Shown here piece after piece: positions 1 to 11,800 of a stretch of 64,000 nucleotides of DNA (position 1 is the stretch's first letter; every line of letters begins with the position of its first letter). Both the position numbers and the translations under genes were made by a program. Source of the stretch: Trichoplax sp. H2 (Eukaryota > Placozoa > Uniplacotomia > Trichoplacea); NCBI GenBank assembly GCA_003344405.1, contig NOWV01000046.1, positions 1 through 64,000 on the forward strand. The letters run 5' to 3'. The notes beneath the pieces were generated by a model, which made no database searches, was not told the DNA's origin, and saw only the letters and a list, made by a program, of their open reading frames with translations.

Positions 1-370
1 ATATAGCCTTTGCACACGTAAGTTAATGTCAAAGTAAAACATGGACTATTCGGATGCTTAGAGTGAGGAGAGGATACAGGAGAGGATGCACAAATGCTTA
101 CTGGTTAGGCTGCTACAGTGCTACTTTTTTTTCAACATGGATGGGTTTTGCACCTGTAAGTTAATGCCATGGAGTATTCGGATGCTTAGAGTGAGGAGAG
201 AATACACAAATGCTTACTGGTTAGGCTACTGTAGTCCTACTTTTTTTTCAATATACGCGTAGATAGCCTTTGCACACGTAAGTTAATGTCAAAGTAAAAC
301 ATGGACTATTCGGATGCTTAGAGTGAGGAGAGGATACACAAATGCTTACTGGTTAGGGCTACTATAGTCC
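1..370. repeat. Tandem repeat, about 130-bp unit, three copies
   Basis: A unit containing 'cctttgcacacgtaag' followed by 'cggatgcttagagtgagg' starts near 3, near 140 (diverged) and near 262. The middle copy is shorter and has substitutions. No coding frame is maintained through the copies, so this is a non-coding minisatellite-like array. The left end may continue beyond the window. Confidence 0.8.
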
Positions 371-576
371 TACTTTATTCAATATCGATAGCTTATGCAC
401 TATAATATCAAAGTAAAGTATACTCCAGTGCTACTTTACTCAATGGTTCTCATAGGAATCTTTGCAACGAAAAATATCGATTGAAGTCAAAATGATACAG
501 ATCGAATACATGCAAGCTAATATGTTGGAAGCAACATTTAGTGGACGTAATCAATTCAGCAATTTTGAATAGGATG

Positions 577-905
577 CAATAAATGGCCAGATTATACCCA
601 CTTCTAGTGTCATTAATACACAACTTGTCTGACTGCTATAGTACTACTTTACTGGATATTGATCGCTTTTGGAAGTTCATATTATAGTCAAATATGGAGC
701 TTTTGGATGTTTAGGCTGAGGAGACTTTAATGAATTCATCAAACATGAATAGGATGCAATACATGACCAGATTATAACCACTTCCAGTGTCATTAATACA
801 CAACTTGTCTGACGACTATAGTCCTACTTTACTGGATATTGATCGCTTTTGTAAATTAATATTGTAGTCAAGTATGGAGCTTTTGGATGTTTAGGCTGAG
901 GAAAT
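577..905. repeat. Tandem repeat, about 180-bp unit, two copies
   Basis: The block at about 577-723 is repeated at about 757-905. Both contain 'cattaatacacaacttgtct', 'tactggatattgatcgcttt' and 'gcttttggatgtttaggctg' in the same order with scattered substitutions. A related 'gtcctacttt' element also occurs in the preceding array, so the two arrays may share ancestry. No gene is seen between 370 and 1,590; the short ORFs there have no recognisable domain. Confidence 0.8.
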
Positions 906-1590
906 TTTCTTGATTGGTACTTGCAATGACAAGATAGTGGATAGTAAAACGTGAATAGAAGCCAATGGTCAGCTCTAGTAAGATGATTATAATTGGAGAT
1001 TTTGTTGGTTGCAGTCATTGGATAAAAAGTTCTTAGACAACATGGCAATGCAGTATACTCGTCTATTCTGCCTAGCAGGCTCCCCAGGGATACATACTGT
1101 ATATAGAAGATAAATTCCTTTTCCTAGTCTATATCGATGTAGAAATTGTGTCCTTTCGGATCTGGACCAAGCCTTTCATAGTTGATGAAGTATTCTACTT
1201 GTACTTCAACTCTATATGAAGTTTGTTATGATCGATAGTCAATTAATTAGCAACAGCACAACCTCTTTATCCTTTATAATTAATTGCAATGGAAGTCCAT
1301 CAGAGCGAGAGAAATGCCAATCAATATCATTAATTGCAAGTCTTTTATCGTGTGAAACAATACGAAACTCTGTTGATATAATTAGTCCAAAAGATGATGA
1401 TGGAGTAGAGAAACAAAAGCTACATTATAACTCTAAATACGATGTGTTAGCAACAATAACGACCGGAGTTAAAATTGTGCGTCCATTACGATCCATTTAC
1501 CCTATTGGATTCGGGGAGGATGATTGTTCAAGTCTATGATGGCCATGGTCGATTTGAATGCAAAATAACAACAAGGGGGGAAAGGTAATA

Positions 1591-2155
1591 AGCGATCAAG
1601 CGAGTGATTTGGGCCATTACCTCCTAATTCAATCACCTTTGGATGTGTCCAACCGACTCTTATGTCAATGCCGTCATGGACAAGTAAAATCGACAGGGGG
1701 TAGCTAGGTTAAAACGTTGAATAATCCCTGCTGCTTTCTAACTAATAATGATGAAGAAGGAAGGCAAGTTTACTGTAATAAACGATCAAGCGAGTGATTT
1801 GGGCCATTACCTCCTAATTCAATCATCTTTGGATGTGTCCAACCGACTCTTATGTCAATGCCGTCATGGACAAGTAAAATCGACAGGGGGGTAGCTAGGT
1901 TAAAACGTTGAATAATCCCTGCTGCTTTCTAACTAATAATGATGAAGAAGGAAGGCAAGTTTACTGTAATAAACGATCAAGCGAGTGATTTGGGCCATTA
2001 CCTCCCAATTCAATCACCTTTGGATGTGTCCAACCGACTCTTATGTCAATGCCGTCATGGACAAGTAAAATCGACAGGGGGGTAGCTAGGTTAAAATGTT
2101 GAATAATCCCTTCTGCTTTCTAACTAATAATGAAGGAAGGAAGACAAGTTTACTG
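1591..2155. repeat. Tandem repeat, 190/191-bp unit, three near-perfect copies
   Basis: Copies start at 1591, 1781 and 1972, each beginning with 'cgatcaagcgagtgatttgg' and ending in 'gaaggcaagtttactgta'. Differences are a few substitutions and small indels (for example the length of a G run), and the third copy is slightly shortened near its end. The high identity suggests recent amplification. No reading frame spans the unit. Confidence 0.92.
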
Positions 2156-2846
2156 TATTTTAAACAGATTGAGGCCATTTCTCAAGAAGGTAATGGTTTG
2201 ATTCAAGTACTGTATTCATGGCATTGTCGTTGAGTTGCGATGGACTAGACCAAAATTATCATCTGCAGCGGCAGATCACTTTGGTCCTAGTTGACAAGGA
2301 GAACTATTTCTGGATTCTTCCTTGGTAGGAGCCGTTGTACCGTATTTAGTTTGTTATTTATTCGCACCGTTGATTCTACAGTAAAATGAAGTCAACACTA
2401 TCGCTAAAGCCCCAAATTGGGAGGATACATGGTCTCTTTTGACGGTTATTGCGTTGCTTTACGACTATTTCCAATGCATTTCATTGAGGGTAGTCGTCCA
2501 TGACGGACAAATGTTGACGACAACATCCAAACTATTGGCTTCTTTTCCTATTTCACTGTTGTTGATCGAGTGTTCCATTTTGCAAATCCGGTCCCCGAAG
2601 CAGAGATCACTCAATCTCCCTCTCTCATCCAAGAAATGATTCACTCTCTCTTCATTTACCCTAATTTACTCGTACGTATAATGAAGAGAAAAGTGCGCCG
2701 TTCTTGTCAAGGAAGAGAGTTTTATTTCCCATGAGAGAGGGATATTGAGTAGTCGCTGGTAGGCCACTTATTCGTACAAGAAAATTTTCCAACTGATTGA
2801 GTCACTGGCGTATTCTGCCAGTGATCGATAGTACTGTATATCGTCA

Positions 2847-3690
2847 TTTGTAGCACTGCAGCCATGTCCATCATTGGCATTGATTCTACCACAGGGAATG
2901 CAAGATGGCTCAATAGTAGTCTACTAATGCTCAGTTTACTCCATAAATTTGTTCAACAGTGACAGTTGTCAACAGCGCTAGAAAGTTGGTTTTGTTTTCC
3001 TATCCAAACTGCTATCCGCTACTCACTACTACTTTCCAACAAGACTGCCCATAAAGTACACTCATGCAACTACAGTAAGATGGCGTCAAGGATAAATGCA
3101 AACCGCAATGATTTCAAGACAGCCGCGTCTTGCTTGATTGTCTTGTTGAAAAGTGTTATATCTCGATTTAAATTGTAGATATTGAAGTTCGTGGCATTAA
3201 GACTGATAGTCTGCTAATTGACAATAGTAGGGATAATAAATCCAAAGTGAAAAAACTCTTTGATTTCAGCAATAAAATTGGCTGTTTTAAACTCGAGACA
3301 TGTAATTATTTAATAGATAAGAAATTACAATGGATNNNNNNNNNNNNNNNNNNNNTTGTAGCACTGCAGCCATGTCCATCATTGGCATTGATTCTACCAC
3401 AGGGAATGCAAGATGGCTCAATAGCAGTCTACTAATGCTCAGTTTACTCCATAAATTTGTTCAACAGTGACAGTTGTCAACAGCGCTAGAAAGTTGGTTT
3501 TATTTTCCTATCCAAACTGCTATCCGCTATTCACTACTACTTTCCAACAAGGCTGCCCATAAAGTACACTCATGCAACTACAGTAAGATGGCGTCAAGGA
3601 TAAATGCAAACCGCAATGATTTCAAGACAGCCGCGTCTTGCTTGATTATCTTGTTGAAAAGTGTTGTATCTCGATTTAAATTAAAGACAA
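2847..3690. repeat. Segmental tandem duplication, about 510-bp period, around a gap
   Basis: Sequence from about 2847 ('tagcactgcagccatgtcca') to about 3172 recurs at about 3358-3680 with roughly 10 substitutions. The copies then diverge on the right. A 20-N gap lies just before the second copy. Both copies carry an open frame (about 2966-3178 and 3474-3722) whose translations are nearly identical, but neither begins with ATG and neither resembles a known family. I treat this as a non-coding duplication. Nothing else gene-like is seen from 2155 to 4195. Confidence 0.85.
3336..3355. other. Assembly gap, 20 Ns
   Basis: A run of exactly 20 N sits immediately upstream of the second copy of the roughly 510-bp duplication. 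Twenty Ns is a typical fixed-size placeholder, so the true gap length is unknown. Confidence 0.99.
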
Positions 3691-4194
3691 TTAGTATGAT
3701 TGGATTGATTCAAATGTTGTAAATTGAAAATAATTTGGCTTGAATGGGAACGATAAATGTAGAAACAGACTACAAGTGATTTTCGATTTTTAGCGGTCTT
3801 GATTAAGATAGGGATATCCAAGGTAGTAGAGTGGGCACAGAAGAAAGATTGATTGCACGAGTAGAGTAGAAAATGATGGCATTCAGTGTCATGATTGGCA
3901 AAGACAAGCTTTGCTAATGAAATGATTCTTCTTGCTCAGATATGTCCGTGTACACTGAAGAATGGCAGACAGTAGCGATAGAACGCTTAGTATCCATCAC
4001 ATAAGGCACCATGGAGATGATACTAGACATTTGTAAAACAGCAAGACAGTGGTGGCTTGGCTACCAAAGTGAATATTCTTGCTCAGATGTCTCCATTTCA
4101 TCGATAGCAGTTTTTACTCCAGCCAAGCTATACTATTAAGGGGGCGACTCTTCTTTCTCCTATGTATGATGTGTCAGTAAGAAGGGAAGAAATG

Positions 4195-4615
4195 ATCGGA
4201 TTCCATCTCCAGCACGACGATGATGTGTAATTTAGTGAAGGGAAGAAGTCATTGGATTGTATCCTAGGTACGACGATGATGTGCAATTTAGTGAAGGGAA
4301 GAAGCCATTGGATTCTTTCCTAACTACGACGATGATGTGTAAGAAAAGAAAAAGTCATCGGATTGTATCCTAACTACGACGATGATGTAGAAGAAAGGAA
4401 AAAGTCATCGGATTGTATCCCAAGTACGACGATGATGTAGAAGAAAGGAAGAAGCCATCCGATTGCATGGCAAGCACGACCATGACATGTTGGATCGGAA
4501 GAAGCAAACCATCGGATTGCATGGTAGCCACGACCATGACCTGTTGAAATGGAAGAAGGCATCGGATTGCATGGCAAGCAAGACGATGATGACATGTTGG
4601 ATTATCCCCAGCACA
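4195..4615. repeat. Short tandem repeat, about 50-58-bp unit, about seven copies
   Basis: Each unit carries a 'cgacgatgatgtg'-like or 'cacgaccatgacatgttgga'-like core followed by 'gaagaagcca/tcat' and 'cggattgcatgg/gtatcc'. Copies step through about 4213, 4269, 4327, 4378, 4429, 4480 and 4540. The regular period opens long frames on the minus strand (up to 127 codons, 4370-4753), which are low-complexity by-products rather than a gene. Confidence 0.75.
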
Positions 4616-4916
4616 ACGATCAAGATATTGCAGTAGTCCATGTCGCAAGTGGCCCAAGAGTGTGAGCAAAAGAGAGGATGGCAAAGCGTAAACAGCTGCA
4701 AAATTGTCTCCCACTGCTATTGCGAGTCTGCGTCGAATACAGTAGGAAAACAAGAATAAAAATCATTTACAACAACAAAAGCCAAAGCGGGACAAAAGCT
4801 CTTGTGCCATCTTTTAAGGATTGCTGCAGGCGATAGAGGAGCCTATTGAGAAATCGACCGCAGCGAGAAGATTCTCATTACGAGTAGAAAGCAGAGCGAC
4901 GACAACTGGAAGTCGT

Positions 4917-5545
4917 TGAATTGATTGATTTAAAAGGGTGGTAAGAGATCGATCGTCGTTGACTATTTTTGGTGGCCTTGTTGGGGTAGAGAGAGGCAGT
5001 GATTGTAGATTGGCCATCATCGCCAAGTGGAGACGACGACAATTCTGGTTATAGCGACGACAAGTTGAAGTCGTTGCTGTGCACAAGATTCAATTGATTG
5101 ATTTAAAAGGGTGGTAAGAGATCGATTCTAGTTGTTGTTGACTATTTTCGGTGGCCTTGTTGGAGTAGAGAGAGATTGTAGATTGGCAATCATCATCGCC
5201 TGGTGGAGACGACGACAAGTTGAAGTCGTTGCTGTGCACAAGATTCAATTGATTGATTTAAAAGGGTGGTAAGAGATCGATTCTAGTTGTTGTTGACTAT
5301 TTTCGGTGGCCTTGTTGGAGTAGAGAGAGATTGTAGATTGGCAATCATCATCGCCTGGTGGAGACGACGACAAGTTGAAGTCGTTGCTGTGCACAAGATT
5401 CAATTGATTGATTTAAAAGGGTGGTAAGAGATCGATTCTAGTTGTTGTTGACTATTTTGGCTGGCCTTGTTGGGGTAGAGAGACAGTCATTGCCGATTGC
5501 CAATTCAATTGGTCATCATCGCCAAGTGGAGACGACGACAAATCT
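4917..5545. repeat. Tandem repeat, 155-bp unit, three to four copies upstream of CADPS
   Basis: The phrase 'agattcaattgattgattt' occurs at 5086, 5241 and 5396, giving an exact 155-bp period with almost no differences between the central copies. A related, more diverged copy begins near 4917. The array ends about 330 bp before the CADPS start codon and is followed by a short GA run at about 5646-5662, so it lies in the likely promoter or 5'UTR region of that gene. Confidence 0.9.
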
Positions 5546-5875
5546 TGTTATTGCTGTTGCTATTACGACGATCAGGTGGGGGAGTTAATAAACTAGCCAG
5601 TGGTAAGCTAACTAAGCATCATCGTGGACAGCATTAGGGCAGGTTGAGAGAGAGAGAGAGAAGATTACAGCCATTGACTTATCGACCCTCCTCGGCTGGA
5701 GGAGACAATCCCCATTGGGATAGTGTAGCGACAACAAGTTTGAAAGACAAAATTGCAATCGATTGATCAAAGCATTGGAGAGAAAGAATTGATTAACCGA
5801 CTCCATCCTTGTCAATCTTCTCTCAGCGCTGGTGACGAGTTGATCTCAAGCTAGGTCAGAAAAGAAGTGGTTAGC

Positions 5876-8800
5876 ATGCAAGTGCCATCATCATCCGATG
5901 AAGATTCCGAACCTGGCGAATTGAGCGATAATGGCAGCCAACATTCGACGAGTGGTGGGCCAGGATCAGTAGGTTCAGCATCGCTTGCACCTAATAATGC
6001 TCGCCGAGTATCGTCGACGCCATCCGTTTCTAGTTTAGGAGGCCAATTGACGGCTGGCAGTAATGGCAGTCGTCGACAATCCATCAATAATGGCGGCGGC
6101 AATACGCCTGGCAGTAGTAGTACATCGGCTAGCATGGCTGCTGCTGCAGTTGCTGTTGTCGGCACCATGCCAGGCGTTTCCCCACCCGATTTATCCATTA
6201 CATCGGCTAATGAAGATGAAGAGAAACGCAAAGAATTATTACAAATGTATGTTTTTGTTTTACGCTGTATTGCTTATCCTTTTAATTCTACCCATCCTTC
6301 GGATATTCCACGCCGCTATATTAAAGTCACTCGAACCAATTTAGAAACTATTCGTCAACGATTTCGATCCTTTCTTAATGGCGATACACAAATTGTCGCT
6401 GATGAAGCATTCATTTTATCCGTCGAATCCTACTGTGATATCTTTCTCTCTAGTGATCGCATCACTAATTTAGTTAAAAGTGGCGGTTGTTCATCGCATG
6501 ATTTACGCGAATTATTTCGTAATTCCATCGAGAAACGCGTTCGCTGTTTACCTGATGTAGAAGGAGTATCACGAGAGACGGTGATTAGCTCTTGGTTGGC
6601 TAAGTACGATGCAATTTATCGTGGCGATGAAGATCCTCGCCGTTCTAATGCTCGAATCAATGCAGCCAACATGGATCTCTACCTGTCCAAAGATCATTTA
6701 TACGATTTATTCCAAGGCATCTTGGATGTACCCAAATACGAGCATCAAATTTTATATAACGCTTGCCAGGTAAGATGGCGCTGCTAATCCATCTAACTTG
6801 ATACCATTCTTTTGCTTCATTTCTTCCCTTCATCCAATTCTATTTCTTCTTCTTTGCTCTCTCTCTCGCTGTCTTTTTTTCTTTTTGGGGGGGAATACAT
6901 TGCCAAACACAGTGTACACAATCCATGTCCAATGGTCCATATCGGTTAGCTTTTGACATGGACTTGAAATTATGAATTTGTTGTTGCTTTCCATTCTACA
7001 GTCCAGTCCAGTAGTTGGACGATCTCATATCTTGCAATACCACAACGTTGCTAACTTTCCATCGTTGTTGGACTATCCAAGAGATTGTCCAACGACGTAT
7101 CCCTTCGACATAACATGGACGTAGTCTTGCTGTTTATTTCGAGCGCTGTTTGACATAACAAAACTTACTGTTTACTTTCCATCCTTCTTCAACCTACTTC
7201 AACCATGCTAAACCTGCTAACAAAACCAATGTTCTCTTTTCCTTCAACATCACATAAACATCTGTAGTAGTTTGCGATTGCTTTCTCTCCTTATTAGACT
7301 ATCCAAACTCTTGCAATAGGACAGTATTGCTATCGTATCCTATCCAAAAGACTTTGAGCAGTAGTTTCCTTTTTTTATCCTTGCTCCACTATCCATGGTG
7401 TCGCTATGGACCAAATGGACTTGATCGCCTTTTCCCTTTTTACACTAGGATCAACATCAAAATAACCCAACTCTACGCGTTGGGTTTATTTTGGACTTTC
7501 TTTCTTGGATCATGATTGATGGAATCCGTCATCAACGACTGGATTGTCTTCTTAATTCATGGCGTTTCTTTTGCAACAAGGTCGATGTTGGCCTTTCTTC
7601 CTACGTCCATCCAGCAATAAATGGCAGCATAACACTGTCATCCAGCGATATTGCTTGGCTTTTGCCTTTTTTGACATACAGTAGTCATGTAGGACGATGA
7701 ACTAATAACCATAAGCTATACAGTAGACTGTAGAAAGGATCTTTTTCCACCACTTGCAGTGGATTCCTTGCTGACAAGATAGCGTTGACCTTCCATCCTT
7801 GAAAGTAATGTCCAGCAAAAGGAGACAAGGTGCCCTTCTTCTTCTGCTAGGGAGAATAGACAACCATACAAACTATGGCCCTTCTTTCATAATCCATCTC
7901 CTTCATCTTCTCGCTAATACTAACAAGGCGATGATTGTACTGGATGCTAGAATGAGCCAAGGCTCAATCCTGTCCATTCCATACTTTCATCATCACTTTG
8001 CCACTTTTTCCTTCTCCATCCAGCTTTTCCTCGACACACCTAATCATAACTAGCCTATAAAATAATAATAACCATCATCAACAAGTCATTATCCAAAATG
8101 GCTAGCATCCTCCATCCTATCAAGTGGGCTAACATACGTTGATAGAGGGGCAAAGGGAAAAATATCCACCATCAAATGGTTGAACAACTGCAATCTCAAC
8201 GGACAGGAGTGGCAAAAAAACACACAAGCCTCTAATCCCAGTAGAATTGATCGACTTTGTCTTGCTAATCAAGGATGAAAGCGACAATGGATGCAAGTTG
8301 GCCAAGCAGTGATTGTATTCGTCTTGATCGTCTCCTTGATTTTTAATGAAGGATAACGAAGAGAAATGATGACACAGATTTAGCCCAGGGTGGTTTAGCT
8401 AGCACAGGCGATCATCTCATTCAATGTGTAGTTATCCTTTCTACCCTTTTTCTCTTGCAAATTGACGATGGCGATTCCTCTTTCTTTTGAGCAGGACGAC
8501 ATGATATTCAATCGCCATCATGATTGAATAGAATGTTGACTGCAGCATTTCCTTTACCAACCCGTCTTGATCTTGTTGCCATGGATGGACTAATAGTGGA
8601 GTAAACAGTCCACCATTTTCACTCTCCCTCTGCTTAAAATGAATCTCATAACTACAATCTCTACGCGTGTTGGATCATTTCCTTCAGCGACCGCTTGATG
8701 TTCAACTTGAATCTATGTGGAGTTGGTCAGTCCACTTGTCCTCTTTTCTCCTTGTTAATTTTGCCCTTTTTAGGCCTAAAAAGGGCAAAAAAAACTTTCA

Positions 8801-11800
8801 TCCCTGTCTGTCAATAAATCACGACGGAGGAATCGATGTCCATTACATCATTTCCTTCAACGCCAGTTTAGTCATGAATCCGTTCATCAATGAATTGCAA
8901 AAATTGCAATCCCTCTTCTCCTGGCCATGCTTCCCTTTTTAGGAGAAAGGAGAAAAGTTTTCCCTTGCCCCAATGAATCTGCTTGATGAATAGAATATTC
9001 ATGGCATGATTTTCTTCACCAACAGCCTCACCATTCTATTGATCGACTGATATTTCCAGTATACTGGATGCATTTTCCCCTTGCCCTTTTCATCCTAGCT
9101 TGTACTACTTGTATCAAAAACAGCCTTTCTTTTTGCCCGATATCCATTCGATCATGTCCTTCATAGAGAGCTCAAACTTGATTCAATCCATCGACTGATG
9201 GTGGAGTTTTTAGTCCATTTGCGCCCCTTTTTATCCCAGTAAGAATACTTGTAGTACTTTGAATAATGTATCAAAAAAATTCTCCCCCTCCCCAACTGAA
9301 TCATTATCCATTCGACAACAGAATATCGATTGAATCCCTCTCTTCACAAATTAGCGAATAAAATGTTGTCGAAACTTTAGACTCCAGACCTTTTCATCAC
9401 CTTGCCAAAGATTATCAAATCAATCCTATTGCCAATTGGAGAAGCAATCCAGGTGTCGAATCCTGAGCTTTTCCTTTCTCTTCTTTTTGTCAATCTTTTA
9501 AGAATAACCTTCTCTCCCATTGACTGGCCAACTACATTATTTTTACTCCATTGAATCAATCAATCCATAATGTGCTCTAACCTTGTCCAAAAAGTAAATC
9601 TACTGTCCATTCTACAAGACTTTTCAAGACAATCCAATTCATACTATGGAGTGGATCTAGATAACTCGATGGTTGATTTTGTGAAATTAACCTCCTAAAA
9701 GGAGTCAAAACTAACTACACCAACGGAGTAATTGACAATAATTCTCCAATTAATGTCCAACTCAATGTTATTTTGCCCTTCAATGGATAGCAGATTGATC
9801 TTTCTCTTCATCAGGCTAGAAAGTCTTCGTCTAGCCTGTGCCCAACCACTGTACAAATCCTACAATTCTGTTCTTCATGTACATCATTAGGTTATCCAGT
9901 CCATCCTAGATGATTGTACAATCGTCAATGCTAACTACACCAACGGAGTAATTGACAATAATTCTCCAATTAATGTCCAACTCAATGTTATTTTGCCCTT
10001 CAATGGATAGCAGATTGATCTTTCTCTTCATCAGGCTAGAAAGTCTTCGTCTAGCCTGTGCCCAACCACTGTANNNNNNNNNNNNNNNNNNNNAAAGTCT
10101 TCGTCTAGCCTGTGCCCAACCACTGTACAAATCCTACAATTCTGTTCTTCATGTACATCATTAGGTTATCCAGTCCATCCTAGATGATTGTACAATCGTC
10201 AATGCTAACTACACCAACGGAGTAATTGACAATAATTCTCCAATTAATGTCCAACTCAATGTTATTTTGCCCTTCAATGGATAGCAGATTGATCTTTCTC
10301 TTCATCAGGCTAGAAAGTCTTCGTCTAGCCTGTGCCCAACCACTGTACAAATCCTACAATTCTGTTCTTCATGTACATCATTAGGTTATCCAGTCCATCC
10401 TAGATGATTGTACAATCGTCAATGCTAACTACACCAACGGAGTAATTGACAATAATTCTCCAATTAATGTCCAACTCAATGTTATTTTGCCCTTCAATGG
10501 ATAGCAGATTGATCTTTCTCTTCATCAGGCTAGAAAGTCTTCGTCTAGCCTGTGCCCAACCACTGTAGAATGCGCTACAATTCTGTTCTTCATGTACATC
10601 TTTAGGTTATCCAGTCCATCCTAGATGATTGTAGAATGCCCCCAAATTATACTATCGCCTACCGATTGGAGCTATTCTCTTAGAAAGCTGTACGAGATCG
10701 TTATAGGTCAATCCGAGGATATGCCATTTCATTTTCCAACAGAATATCCATTAAAATAATAATGATTTACATAGGACTGTTGCAAGAGCGACAACTTATT
10801 GTTGTCCATAAATTGATCCACTCCAATAGCATTTTCAAGACAATATGATTGAATTATCCATCTTACCCTCTTGGTTTTCCATCACGTTCAATCTAATATT
10901 GGAAAATGTCTACTCTAGCTCATTTTTCAACAGGGCATTCAAGCGATAATTTGCACAAGACTTTGCTAACGGCTATACCTCCATTTTGTGAGTTAATTGA
11001 TCCACTCTAAATGAGCAGGATACAGACACGATATCAACAATCTTTACCCTCTCCATTTCTATCATGGTCAATGGATGCCTTTCAAATGGCCGCTGTTGCA
11101 ACTCCATGATAGAGTAGCCTTTCATTTTTCAACAGGGTATCCATGAAAGTAATGATAATTCGTATAGGACTATTCTCCAAGGACTATACCCTAACTTTGG
11201 GGGTTAGATTGATCAAAGTTGAAATAATTGATCAACAACTTAAGCAGTTACTTTACAAGAGGATTTGACCATGACACCATTTGCAAATGTACTCTATTTC
11301 CTCTACAAGACAAAAATGCAAAATGATCCCCCCAAAGTAGTCCAAAGAAATCTCACAACAGTTGCATTTCTCTTGATGATGGAATGAATTTTTGTTTTTT
11401 ATTTGAATGCCTATCATTCTTCGATGGGACTAGATCATCGCTACGTGCATAGGGAAGAATTTCCATCGAAATCAATCACATCGATGGGGATATCCACACC
11501 TTTTGAATACATTATTTACAATACTATATTCTAATATTGCTATCATTGATTTTGCAATAGCTGGATAATTCCGATGAGCAAGCTGCCCAGATACGCCGTG
11601 AATTAGATGCCTTAAGACATGCTATAGAAAACAACTCGTTGGTAAGTCATAAACTTGTTGGATTTTACTCTATCTATCTTGAATTAGTTCATGCATGACC
11701 CAGTGGCTATCGTACATTAAATACTTTTCCTTCCTCAACCCCGTTCCATTTTAAAAATAGTAAAGAAGCAACTTATTATCGATCATCGTGACAACGATTT

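Larger units (their letters stand above)
6770..11560 (+). other. CADPS: CADPS intron 1 (4.8 kb)
   Basis: By far the longest intron of the gene. The donor is CAG|GTAAG and the acceptor TTTGCAATAG. It starts with a pyrimidine-rich stretch (about 6805-6890), holds many short C/T-rich strings, and contains the 220-bp array at 9711-10640. Small open frames inside it lack conserved residues. Its position after the first large coding exon is where intronic enhancers are often found, but no specific site is visible. Confidence 0.85.

Noticed and set aside
1216-1539. 107-codon ATG frame in the repeat-rich left region
   Set aside because: No domain, no partner exons, no upstream continuation; too weak to call a gene, though transcription would change that.
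4370-5086. Several minus-strand frames of 73-127 codons
   Set aside because: They overlap one another in different frames and follow the 50-58-bp and 155-bp repeats, so they are repeat by-products.
5867-5875. Start of CADPS at an in-frame GTG at 5867
   Set aside because: Eukaryotic genes rarely start at GTG, and the ATG at 5876 gives an N-terminus resembling vertebrate CAPS.
5851-6231. 126-codon minus-strand frame opposite CADPS exon 1
   Set aside because: It is the antisense of a Ser/Gly-rich coding exon; low-complexity codons on one strand keep the other open.
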